Assembly: GCF_041088075.1 (NCBI RefSeq)
Contig: NZ_JBGCVY010000027.1
Location: forward strand, 1-64,000
Source: Mucilaginibacter_A sp041088075
Lineage (GTDB): Bacteria; Bacteroidota; Bacteroidia; Sphingobacteriales; Sphingobacteriaceae
DNA length: 64,000 bases
Direction of reading: 5' to 3'
Shown here: positions 36,548 to 45,210 of the stretch, one piece after another
Position numbering within the stretch: position 1 is the first letter of the stretch
How the letters are laid out: each line of letters begins with the position of its first letter
The notes under the pieces: generated by a model
Database searches by the model: none
What the model was told of the DNA's origin: nothing
What the model saw: the letters and a program-made list of their open reading frames with translations, nothing else
Program-made: the position numbers and the translations under genes

Positions 36548-39500
36548 CTATGCCAATGCCCTTCCTCCGTTTGCAGCATTGACAAACAGGTGGTTAAAAA
36601 CAATATTACATTTGCTGTCGTAAATCGCCTTGTCATAAGTATCCGGTAAGTTTTTATCTAAAATATCCTGGATGACAGATTTTACCTGCAACTGGGTTTG
36701 ATAGTCTTTATGCCAGTTCTGTAATAATACGGTTGGTTTTTCTTGATATAAACGGTGCAGCAAACTTTTGGCTGCAAGTTTTACTTTCTGGTCTTCTTCT
36801 TTTGTCAGGTTCTCTTTTTTCAACAGGTCGAAAATTTCAAGTTCCGCTTCAGATAAACCTTCTCTTGCTGCCCGCAGTTCTTCTGCTTTTAACTGATCCA
36901 CAAAATCTACCAAATCATTAAAATAATCTTCGGTTGCCGATCCGCCAATATTGTATTTATCTATGATTTCCTGAAGCTTTTGGGCAAAGCCTGTACGGGT
37001 AATATTTGCGGACATCATTTGCTCTAACTTTCCGGCGATAAAAGCCCTTAAATCTGCAATTTCTATATTTTTATAAGGGGCTTCTTTAAATTGTTCTTTC
37101 AGTTTGGCAATGTCCAGTTTGCTCAAATCAATCAATTTCCAAGACTTGATATTGTAATTTGCTTTTTCAGGTTCACCCAGGATATTCCCCGTCTTTTTAA
37201 ATTCCTCACTTGCTACAATACTCTCGTCCAGCAACTGGCTAATCCTTCTTTTTGCACTGTCTAAATCCCCTCTTTCTGCTTTGCCATCAATAACCTGCCT
37301 CAAATAACTGATCACGGCAACCAACGGAAAACCTTTTCTTTTGCCTAATATTTCAGGCCGGCAAGCTTCATACAAAGCATCAATGGTATTGTCGTAAACT
37401 GCAAATTGCTTCTTTTGATCGTCATTTTTCAATATCAAATCTGCATACTCATCAAACAAACCAAGCTTGCCAAAAACCAGATTGGCATCCAGAATGCTTT
37501 TAAGGTGAACACCAATACTTTGGCAATATTGATCACATTCATTGATGGCATCTTGCAACAGCACATACAACTGGTCTTTTTCCTGCACCGGCGCATCTTC
37601 GTCCGGTTGGCCGCTGATACTTGTGCCTTCTCCATAAGAAGCAAAAGCCTTTTTCAGGTTTTTGAAAACGTTATAATAATCAACGATCAAACCATTCTTT
37701 TTGGGCTTGCCGTTTATTTCAAAGTCGGTTACGCGGTTTGCCCTGGCAATGGTTTGCATCAGCGTATGGTCTTTCATCGGTTTATCTATGTAAAGCGTAG
37801 AAACTGTTGGCGCATCAAAACCGGTTAGCCACATACTGCACACAAAAACCAATTGTAAAGTATCTTCCTTGTTTTTAAACTTGTATTCCAGGTCATAACC
37901 GTTTTCGTCCGGCGTTTGCAACCGCTTTCTGTGCGGGCGGATATCCAAACCATTTTTCTCAAATTTCTCTTCTTCCCCGGCTTCCTCACTTACAATCACC
38001 GCCATTTCTGCTTTGCGCATCCAATCTAACATCGCTTTTAACAAAGCTTTTTCATTACTATCGGCAGTTGTATTGATTTGGGTTTGTACAGCGCGTTTTT
38101 CTTCGTCCCAAAGCCGTTTTACCTTGTCGTACATTTTTACGGCGGTAAACTTATCTAAAGTTACCACCATGCCTTTGCCTAAATAACCACGGCGCGGAAA
38201 GTGGTAAACAATATCTTTTGCAATGGTTTCCAAGCGGTCATCGCTTTTCAAAACAGACATTTCCTGGCCAAATTCCCGTTCCAGCCTTTGCTGCTCCTCG
38301 TCGGTCAGGTTTTCATCGCTTACAATTTCGGCCAAATCATCATCCAGGTCATTGTTTTGCAAAAGCACTTCGGGCACGCGTTTATGGTAAAACAAAGGAA
38401 CCGTGGCACCATCTTCCACACTTTGTTTAAAGTTGTATTCTGAAACCGTTGACCCAAACCAATCATTCGTCAGCTTTTTACTGCCAAGCAAAGGTGTGCC
38501 GGTAAAGGCCATGTATTGTGCATTTGGCAAACCTGCCCGCATGTTATCGGCCAGGTCTTTATACTGTGTACGGTGCGCTTCGTCAACAATCACAATAATA
38601 TCGTTCCGGGTACTTAAAACCGGGTAAGCTTTCCCTTTAGGAAACCTGAATTTTTGGATCAGCGTAAAAATATAACGGCGGTTGGTTTGCAGCATTTCCC
38701 GTAATTCTCCGCTGTTTTTAGGCTGGCATTTATCGGCTTTGTTTATGGCTTCGGATTCTAAAAAGTTGCGGTAAATCTGCTTGTCCAAATCTTCGCGATC
38801 GGTAACGATTAAAAAAGTGTAATTTCCGGTGAATTCTCGGAACACTTTGCGCGAAAAGAAAATCATGCTGTAGCTTTTGCCGCTGCCTTGCGTATGCCAA
38901 AAAACGCCCAGCTTGCCTTTATTGGCCTGGTCGGTATTTTCCTTGTCGTGCAATAAACGGGCAGCAAAATTTCGGACAGCATTGTTTACGCCCAGAAACT
39001 GGTGGTTTTTGGCTGCAATTTTTATCTGACCGTTATAATAGATCAAAAAGTTTTCAAAATAATCCAAAAGGCGTTTTTTCTCGCAAAGCCCTAAAACGGC
39101 GTAATCCAAACTTACCGCATAATCTTTGATGCGTTCCTTGTCCGGCACTTCCTTTTCATCTTCCACCCGCAACCAGTTAAAAAAGTGGCCATAGCCCGAA
39201 TTAAAACTGCCCACTTTGGTTTCCAGGCCATTGCTTAAAATGCAAAGCGCGTTGTAATGAAAAAGTAGAGGAATATCTTTTTTATAGTTAGTCAGGTTGT
39301 CATCATATGCATTGCGCACAGCGATGGTGCTGTTTTTAAGCTCGATAAACAGCAATGGCAACCCGTTTACAAAAAGGATGAGATCGGGCCGCCGCCGGAT
39401 GTATTGCCCTTTAACCCAAAGCTGCGAAACAATTAAATAGTCATTTTTAGTTTCATCCGCAAAATCAATTACTTTAACGGTAATCGGTTCGTTTTTATGC

Positions 39501-39826
39501 TGATCGTTTTTTATTTGAACGCTCACCCCGTCGCGGATTAAAAAATAAAGTTCTTTGTTGGCTTGCAGTTCCTGCTGGTCCAGGCGCGTTTTGGTCAATT
39601 GTTCTACTGCTTTATCTATGGCGTGGGCTGGCGCGTTGGGGTTAAGTGCGGTCAGTTTTTTCCGTAAAATTGGTTCGATTACCACTTCCGATTCTGCAGA
39701 ACGGCCGGTTAAATCCTCCATCAGACAATTAAGATGGCGATAGCCCAAACGATCAACAAAAACGCTGATGATTGCTTTTTCGATCTGGTCTTCAGAAATG
39801 TGGTTGGCGATAAAAGTCCGGGCCAT
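36548..39826 (-). CDS. hsdR: Type I restriction enzyme R subunit (ATP-dependent DNA translocase/nuclease)
   Basis: 1092 residues. The N-terminal nuclease has RRPDLILFVNGLPLLFIELK (about 142-161), a PD-(D/E)xK core. The SF2 motor follows: Walker A FWHTQGSGKS (about 308-317), DEAH box IVDEAHRTQY (about 413), FTGTPLLG, and motif VI QTIARANRV. The C-terminus is helical, for contact with HsdM. It cuts DNA distant from unmethylated sites after translocation. It is last in the operon hsdM-hsdS-glycosylase-hsdR, 17 nt after the glycosylase stop. The length is normal and the frame intact, so the system is probably active. Confidence 0.95.
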   Translation of the reverse strand: MARTFIANHISEDQIEKAIISVFVDRLGYRHLNCLMEDLTGRSAESEVVIEPILRKKLTALNPNAPAHAIDKAVEQLTKTRLDQQELQANKELYFLIRDGVSVQIKNDQHKNEPITVKVIDFADETKNDYLIVSQLWVKGQYIRRRPDLILFVNGLPLLFIELKNSTIAVRNAYDDNLTNYKKDIPLLFHYNALCILSNGLETKVGSFNSGYGHFFNWLRVEDEKEVPDKERIKDYAVSLDYAVLGLCEKKRLLDYFENFLIYYNGQIKIAAKNHQFLGVNNAVRNFAARLLHDKENTDQANKGKLGVFWHTQGSGKSYSMIFFSRKVFREFTGNYTFLIVTDREDLDKQIYRNFLESEAINKADKCQPKNSGELREMLQTNRRYIFTLIQKFRFPKGKAYPVLSTRNDIIVIVDEAHRTQYKDLADNMRAGLPNAQYMAFTGTPLLGSKKLTNDWFGSTVSEYNFKQSVEDGATVPLFYHKRVPEVLLQNNDLDDDLAEIVSDENLTDEEQQRLEREFGQEMSVLKSDDRLETIAKDIVYHFPRRGYLGKGMVVTLDKFTAVKMYDKVKRLWDEEKRAVQTQINTTADSNEKALLKAMLDWMRKAEMAVIVSEEAGEEEKFEKNGLDIRPHRKRLQTPDENGYDLEYKFKNKEDTLQLVFVCSMWLTGFDAPTVSTLYIDKPMKDHTLMQTIARANRVTDFEINGKPKKNGLIVDYYNVFKNLKKAFASYGEGTSISGQPDEDAPVQEKDQLYVLLQDAINECDQYCQSIGVHLKSILDANLVFGKLGLFDEYADLILKNDDQKKQFAVYDNTIDALYEACRPEILGKRKGFPLVAVISYLRQVIDGKAERGDLDSAKRRISQLLDESIVASEEFKKTGNILGEPEKANYNIKSWKLIDLSKLDIAKLKEQFKEAPYKNIEIADLRAFIAGKLEQMMSANITRTGFAQKLQEIIDKYNIGGSATEDYFNDLVDFVDQLKAEELRAAREGLSEAELEIFDLLKKENLTKEEDQKVKLAAKSLLHRLYQEKPTVLLQNWHKDYQTQLQVKSVIQDILDKNLPDTYDKAIYDSKCNIVFNHLFVNAANGGRALA

Positions 39827-39843
39827 TTTTGGTTTAGCTTAAT

Positions 39844-40395
39844 TTAAGGTTTTAAACAGGAAGTTTGTAAAACGATGGTATCAACCCATTGCTGTTGTTT
39901 TTCGGGATTGTAAAAGCGCGCCGGCGTTTCGAGTTTGCAAAAACGGATGCTTCTTTTATGGCAATAATTTTTGATTAAGCCAACCTGCGTTTTTATGTTT
40001 GGGATGCCATTAAAAGTTTTCCGGGTAAAATAAACCGCTTTTAAATTGGGCAAAGTTTCTAGCAGTGCCACTATATTTTTCCATTGCTGCACGTGGCTGT
40101 CAATAAAGTCGTCCTCTACATTGGTTTCTTCGCCTTCCGGCACTTCTAAAGCAGCAATCAAATCGGCAAAGTCTATTTTGTGTGCGGCCATAAACGCTTG
40201 CTTGCTTAAAAGCGGTGCTTCTTTTAATGGCTCAAAACCAAAACATTGCGGCAACAAGTGCCACAAAAAGTTTCTCGGCCTTCCATAAAAAAAATCCGGG
40301 CCGGTAGGGATATCCGGATTAAAAGTGCCTAAAAACAGTATTTCTGTTTGCAGGCTAACCTGGTGTTTTTTGAATTTATGTTGGATTACGGGCAT
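39844..40395 (-). CDS. MUG/TDG-like uracil-DNA-glycosylase-superfamily protein inside the hsd operon
   Basis: 183 residues. LFLGTFNPD (22-28 region: Gly23-Thr-Phe-Asn26-Pro27) resembles motif 1 of the MUG/TDG family (GINPG), where the Asn activates water. FFYGRPRNFLW (35-45) matches the pocket segment YxxPxNxFW that follows in that family. LETPARFYNP (155-164) lies where the second active-site motif (NPSG or LPSxS) is expected but is divergent. Its ATG overlaps the last 10 nt of hsdS, so translation is coupled. It may excise damaged or modified bases; the substrate is unknown. Motif copies at 39947 and 40330 distinguish it from the flanking hsd genes. Confidence 0.7.
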   Translation of the reverse strand: MPVIQHKFKKHQVSLQTEILFLGTFNPDIPTGPDFFYGRPRNFLWHLLPQCFGFEPLKEAPLLSKQAFMAAHKIDFADLIAALEVPEGEETNVEDDFIDSHVQQWKNIVALLETLPNLKAVYFTRKTFNGIPNIKTQVGLIKNYCHKRSIRFCKLETPARFYNPEKQQQWVDTIVLQTSCLKP

Positions 40396-41612
40396 ATCAA
40401 TTCTTCTGTTGCTGCTTTTACTTTTAGCTTGCCGCTGATTAACCTTGGCAATAGGCGATCTCTAATTTGACGAAGTTGTGTGTTTTGCTTTTTTAGTATG
40501 ATCTCTTGTTCAAAAATAGGATCAGAAATTAATTTAAATCTTTTTAATAATTCTTTTTGAGGAATCAAAAACCTAAGTTTTTTCAAATCTAAAGCACTTA
40601 AATGAGCCACTGTAGTTCCGACAATAATTTCATTTAAAAACTCAATTTGAGGTTTAAGAACATGATACAAGAAATATTTAGAAATATCAGTTTTAAGCTT
40701 TGGTCTAAATCTAACATTTCGTTGATTAATCCAAGCTTTTACTCCTGCCCATTTACAAAAATGGAACTCACCATCCATTCCAACTAAAATATCTCCATCT
40801 AAAACATAATATTTGTCATCTGCTATTTCTGGAGTATAAGTATTTGTTGCCCCTTCTAATAAATCTCTTATTCTTATTACTGGCAAACCTTGTGAATTTT
40901 CATTAAATAATTCTGATTTGAAAGGATAGCCATAAGTTACTTCTGCAATTTCATATAAAGATTTCACTTCCCAACCTTCCGGTATTCCCTTTTCAAACTT
41001 TGCGTTTTTATATCCTGGAAACCGCATCCGTACAAACCATTCTTTGTAAAGTTGGCGTGCGGTTTCTTCTAATACTTGGATGCGTTGGTTGTTTACTTCT
41101 ATTAATTCATCATAAGCTGAAAGAATGGAAGCGATATGTTTTTGAATTATTAAATTAGGAACGGATATTTTGAATTTCCGCAAATCCCCCAATAGCAAAT
41201 TTGTTTGAGCAGAGCCGACAGCAATATCGATTAATATGGGATTTAAAGCCAGTAATTCATAATATAAATATTGCCCAAAAACAATAGAACTTTTCGGTTT
41301 TAAAATAGCTACGCTCTTTTGGAAGGTCGTTTGATGAGTTAAAGGTTGATCTTGAGCAATTGCCATTCTGCCAATAGAACCACTATTTGTAATAAGAATA
41401 TCACCTGGGCTTAATCTTGTTCTTCTATGAGTATCAAGAAAATCAGCTTTCGTTATTTGCCTTCCTCTTTCATAATTCAACTTTCCATCAAATACATCTT
41501 TTGCACTTAAAAAATAATATCCTGAATTTTCTTCATCCTGACAGTCGCCATGTTTGCCATCGGTAATCAAATCACAAACATCTCCTAACTTATATATTGA
41601 CTTGTCTTCCAT
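40386..41612 (-). CDS. hsdS: Type I restriction-modification specificity subunit
   Basis: 408 residues with the duplicated HsdS plan: target-recognition domain 1 (about 1-150), a conserved helical spacer (IQKHIASILSAYDELIEVNNQRIQVLEETARQLYKEWFVRMRFPG, about 160-203), domain 2 (about 215-355, starting IPEGWEVKSL) and a second spacer (about 365-400). It sets the bipartite DNA site for both methylation and cleavage. It begins 1 nt after the hsdM stop codon. The DNA is visibly richer in A and T than hsdM or hsdR, as is common for exchangeable specificity genes. Confidence 0.94.
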   Translation of the reverse strand: MEDKSIYKLGDVCDLITDGKHGDCQDEENSGYYFLSAKDVFDGKLNYERGRQITKADFLDTHRRTRLSPGDILITNSGSIGRMAIAQDQPLTHQTTFQKSVAILKPKSSIVFGQYLYYELLALNPILIDIAVGSAQTNLLLGDLRKFKISVPNLIIQKHIASILSAYDELIEVNNQRIQVLEETARQLYKEWFVRMRFPGYKNAKFEKGIPEGWEVKSLYEIAEVTYGYPFKSELFNENSQGLPVIRIRDLLEGATNTYTPEIADDKYYVLDGDILVGMDGEFHFCKWAGVKAWINQRNVRFRPKLKTDISKYFLYHVLKPQIEFLNEIIVGTTVAHLSALDLKKLRFLIPQKELLKRFKLISDPIFEQEIILKKQNTQLRQIRDRLLPRLISGKLKVKAATEELICP

Positions 41613-41613
41613 T

Positions 41614-43548
41614 TTAAAACAACGAAACTAAGTTTTCTTCAATTATTTTTTCTAAATCAGCAGCTTTCTCATTCAAAGCATTCAAAACTTCATGCCTTTC
41701 CTTCATCTCCGCCAAAAACTCTTCTTCTGTTAAACCGTCTTCTTCAATCACCACACCAACATAACGGCCGGGGTTTAAGCTGTAATCCTGTTCTTCAATT
41801 TCTGCTAAAGTTGCCGCTTTGCACAAACCAATTACATCTTCGTAAACACCATTTGGGAAACGTTCGTTCAGCCAGTGGATATGCGCCTGGTAATAAGCCG
41901 CTTGATTGCTCGCGGATTGGTGCACTTTTTCGGCCTCGTCTTTTTCTTTTTGGGCTTTGTTTAAAATCGTGGCGGTTTTGTTTTGTTCGGCTTTCAGTTG
42001 TTTGGCATCGCCTTGCGCTGCGGTAATTTTTTCCTGCAGGTTTTCCCAATCCGCTTTTGCCTTTTCATAAACCGATACTGTTTTTAGCACTATATTTTTG
42101 TGTTCTGTCGCTTTGGCTTCATGCGCATCTGCCTGTTGCTTGTATTTTTCGAGCAGTTGGGTTAAGCGTTTTGTTTCACCACGGTACAAGCGCACAATGG
42201 TTGCAATATTTTGGATGTGCTCTGCGGTAAATTCGCGCAAGGCACGCGTAACCTGCCTGAAAATATTTCGGGCATCTATAAACAATACCGTCGCCTCCCG
42301 GCCTCCCTCAACAGGGGAGGAGAACGAACCAGCTTTCGATTTATCAAAAAACCACAAGGTAGCAGGCAAGGTAACGGTGTAAAACATGTTTTTGGGCAGG
42401 GTCAACATGCAGTCAATCACGCCGCTTTTGATTAAGTTTTTACGGATTTCGGCCTCGCTGTTCCGCGCATCGCTGGCACTGTTGGCCATCACCAATGCCG
42501 CCCTGCCAGTTGGTTTTAGCGAAGTGGCAAAAAGGATGATCCATAAATAATTGGCGTTCGGAACGGTATCCGCTTCTTTCTCTTTGTTTTTGCTGCTGCT
42601 TTTGGTTTTGTTTTGCGGGATGCCGTATTCGCTGAAACGCTTTTGGCTTTTTATCCTTTCCAGGTTTACGTCATCTACATTAAAAGGCGGATTGGCCATT
42701 ACAAAATCAAAGCTTTCGTAACTGTCGTAAGGGTCTTCGTAATAACTGTTGGCTGGTTTTATTTCGCCGCGCAGGTTGTTTACAGCCAGGTTCATCCTTG
42801 CCAGTTTCACCGTTTCCGGAGTCCGTTCTACACCGCATACATACAAGTTTTTGGTGTCTGTATCGTGCAGTTCCTCTTTCCGGCGGTCAACAAAGTAAGA
42901 GCTTTGCACAAACATGCCGCCGCTGCCGCAGGCCGGGTCCAAAATTTTGCCCTGATAAGGTTCTATAATTTCCACCATCAGTTTTACCACGCTGATGGGC
43001 GTAAAAAATTCGCCGCCGCCCTGGCCTTCCGCCAAAGCAAACTCTGCCAAAAAATATTCATACACTTTGCCGAAAACATCACCGCTTGCATCTTCCGGAA
43101 TATCTTTAAAATATTTTAACAGCGTTTTTGGCAGGGTTTTGTTGTGGTCGGTTACCAGTTTAAAATACTCGTCTTTAGGCAGACTTCCTTTTAAATCCGG
43201 TTTATAAAATTCAATCTTTTCCATGGCCACTTTAATGGCTTTGGCAATGTCTTCTTTTTCCGGCAGGTTGAGCAGATAGTCATATTCGGCTTCGGGCGGC
43301 AAATAAAAGCCGCATTTATCAATAGCGATATCGGGCCGCTCTCTTTGTAAACGGCTGTTTTTTTGCGCTTCCAGCTCTTGCTCAATCTCGTTTTTAACTT
43401 TGTTATATTTGATAGAAGCAAAGCGAAGGAAGATCAAACCTAAAATTGGCGTTGCGTATTCGCTTGCTTTCAGGCCGCTATCAACCCGTAGTTTGTCTGC
43501 TGCCTGCCAAAGGCTGGTTTCTAATTGCTTAAGTTGTTCTGCTGTCAT
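41614..43548 (-). CDS. hsdM: Type I restriction-modification DNA N6-adenine methyltransferase
   Basis: 644 residues. An N-terminal HsdM helical domain (LWQAADKLRVDSGLKASEY) precedes the methylase core with SAM-binding ILDPACGSGGMF (about 203-214) and catalytic NPPF (about 285), indicating adenine-N6 methylation. A long charged coiled coil (about 445-575) extends beyond the core and probably contacts HsdS. First gene of the operon; its promoter should lie within about 130 bp of tandem array 2. Confidence 0.95.
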   Translation of the reverse strand: MTAEQLKQLETSLWQAADKLRVDSGLKASEYATPILGLIFLRFASIKYNKVKNEIEQELEAQKNSRLQRERPDIAIDKCGFYLPPEAEYDYLLNLPEKEDIAKAIKVAMEKIEFYKPDLKGSLPKDEYFKLVTDHNKTLPKTLLKYFKDIPEDASGDVFGKVYEYFLAEFALAEGQGGGEFFTPISVVKLMVEIIEPYQGKILDPACGSGGMFVQSSYFVDRRKEELHDTDTKNLYVCGVERTPETVKLARMNLAVNNLRGEIKPANSYYEDPYDSYESFDFVMANPPFNVDDVNLERIKSQKRFSEYGIPQNKTKSSSKNKEKEADTVPNANYLWIILFATSLKPTGRAALVMANSASDARNSEAEIRKNLIKSGVIDCMLTLPKNMFYTVTLPATLWFFDKSKAGSFSSPVEGGREATVLFIDARNIFRQVTRALREFTAEHIQNIATIVRLYRGETKRLTQLLEKYKQQADAHEAKATEHKNIVLKTVSVYEKAKADWENLQEKITAAQGDAKQLKAEQNKTATILNKAQKEKDEAEKVHQSASNQAAYYQAHIHWLNERFPNGVYEDVIGLCKAATLAEIEEQDYSLNPGRYVGVVIEEDGLTEEEFLAEMKERHEVLNALNEKAADLEKIIEENLVSLF

Positions 43549-43681
43549 GTGTTTATCAGGAAAGCAAATTACAGAAAAGAAATACAGTTACCGGCTTAAG
43601 AAAATGAGATTGTTTGGTGGAACGAAGGTGATGGTTTGAACCATCGAACGAACTGTTTGTACCGATAGTTGCAATCGTATT

Positions 43682-44470
43682 TTTAGGTGATAAAAGAAGC
43701 ATTGGCTTTAGTCATCCTGAAATTTTTTCAGGATCTCTCTTACAAAATCATAGCCTTTCTGATGGGATGCCGAAACAAGTTCGGCATGACAAAAACCTAA
43801 AGCACAACAATTTTTAGGCGGTAAAAGAAGCATTGCCATTAGTCATCCTGAAATTTTTTCAGGATCCCTCTTTCAAGATCATAGCCTTTCTGATGGGATG
43901 CCGAAACAAGTTCTGCATGACAAAAACACACCCATTTTTACCTGGTAAAAGAAGCATTGCCGTTAGTCATCCTGAAATTTTTTCAGGATCCCTCTTACAC
44001 AGTTTTAACCTTTCTTATGGGATGCCGAAAAGATTTCGGCATGACAAAAACATAAAACAGACCAATTTTTACCCGATAAAAGAAGCATTGGCCTGTCATC
44101 CTGAAATTTTTTCAGGATCCCTCTTCCAAGATCATAGCCTTTCTGGTGGGATGCCGAAAAAATTTCGGCATGACAAAAACACACCAGTTTTTACCCGATA
44201 AAAGAAGCATTAGCATTAGTCATCCTGAAATTTTTTCAGGATCCCTCTTCCACGGTTTTAACCTTTCTTGTGGGATGCCGAAAAGATTTCGGCATGACAA
44301 AAACATAAAGTACACCAATTTTTGCATGGTAAAAGAAGCATTGCCGTTGGTCATCCTGAAATTTATTCAAGATCCCTCTTCCAAGATCATAGCCTTTCTG
44401 ATGGGATGCCGAAAAATTTCGGCATGACAAAAACATCAACACCAGTTTTTACCCGATAAAAGAAGTATTG
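43682..44470. repeat. Tandem array 2: six double-hairpin units of about 125 bp
   Basis: The units are the same as in array 1, with the same orientation: dispersed motif, ATCCTGAAA/TTTCAGGAT hairpin, spacer, GATGCCGAAA/TTTCGGCATG hairpin. Hairpins begin near 43711, 43842, 43964, 44094, 44219 and 44350; seven motif copies punctuate the array. The 4-nt centres of the motif arm vary between units (GGTG, GGCG, CCTG, CCCG). It lies between the divergent hsdM and the small gene at 44536; no coding sequence is supported inside it. Confidence 0.9.
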
Positions 44471-44535
44471 CCAAAACTTTTTATAATCTTCAACCCAAAA
44501 ACTTTTATTGGCCAAAAGTTGTTTCCCCAAGAACA

Positions 44536-44916
44536 ATGAAATACCATTTGGCCCGATTTCTCCTGATTTTATTTTTATTGCAAAATACAGTATTGGGCGA
44601 ATTCCTTAAATTTCCCTTGCTGTTGCAGCATTACAGTCAGCATGTGCGTTTGCACCCCGGCACTACGGTCATCGGTTTTTTAAAAATGCACTATTTTGAT
44701 AAAACCGTTGTGGACGATGATTACGCCCAGGACATGCAACTGCCTTTCAAAACGCTGGACAACCACAATTTAATAATCCAATTGTCCATGCCTCCGGCCG
44801 TTGTCGGTATTGCTTGTTTGCACCCTTTTTACCTCGAACCAAAAACTGTTTATTTTTCTGCTTTCATCCCGCACAATTTTCCTGGCAAGGTTTTTCAGCC
44901 TCCAAAATCAGCATAA
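44536..44916 (+). CDS. Small exported hypothetical protein upstream of the metal efflux pump
   Basis: 126 residues. The N-terminus (KYHLARFLLILFLLQNTVLG) is a signal peptide or membrane anchor. The rest is rich in His and aromatic residues (LLQHYSQHVRLHPGTT, MHYFDKTVVDDDYAQDMQLPF). I recall similar small proteins before CzcA-like genes in Sphingobacteriaceae, but no domain name can be given. Position and His content suggest a metal-related envelope role; this is inference. A composite repeat separates it from the pump gene. Confidence 0.6.
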   Translation: MKYHLARFLLILFLLQNTVLGEFLKFPLLLQHYSQHVRLHPGTTVIGFLKMHYFDKTVVDDDYAQDMQLPFKTLDNHNLIIQLSMPPAVVGIACLHPFYLEPKTVYFSAFIPHNFPGKVFQPPKSA

Positions 44917-44968
44917 ATTATCCCCAATTATTTTCTGTAATATTTTTGCAGAAGTATTATTATTGAAG

Positions 44969-45187
44969 TTGTTTAAACTAATTTCCAGATACTTCTTTTA
45001 TCGGGTAAAAATTAAGGTCATCCCCCTAACCCCCTTCAAAGGGGGAAAAGGGCCAGGGTGCCTACCTTGCTCCGAATTTTTAAATTTTAGAAAGGTAGGC
45101 GACAGGCTTCCCCTTTTGAAGGGGGCAAGGGGGATTTGGTTGTTGTTATAAATAGCCTTATTCTTAAAAAAACAAAAGTTTAAACAT
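44969..45187. repeat. Composite palindromic repeat element, copy D (variant core)
   Basis: It has the same GTTTAAAC ends and a motif at 44989-45000, but the core arms read CCCCCTTCAAAGGGGG instead of the CTCGAG type. The element family therefore has at least two core types sharing the ends. It ends 24 nt before the start codon of the RND pump gene. Confidence 0.75.
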
Positions 45188-45210
45188 GTTATTAATTTAA
45201 GCTGATAAAA

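Noticed and set aside
43682..44470. CRISPR array
   Set aside because: Units are about 125 bp with internal hairpins and almost identical throughout; there are no short repeats alternating with unique spacers, and no cas genes nearby.
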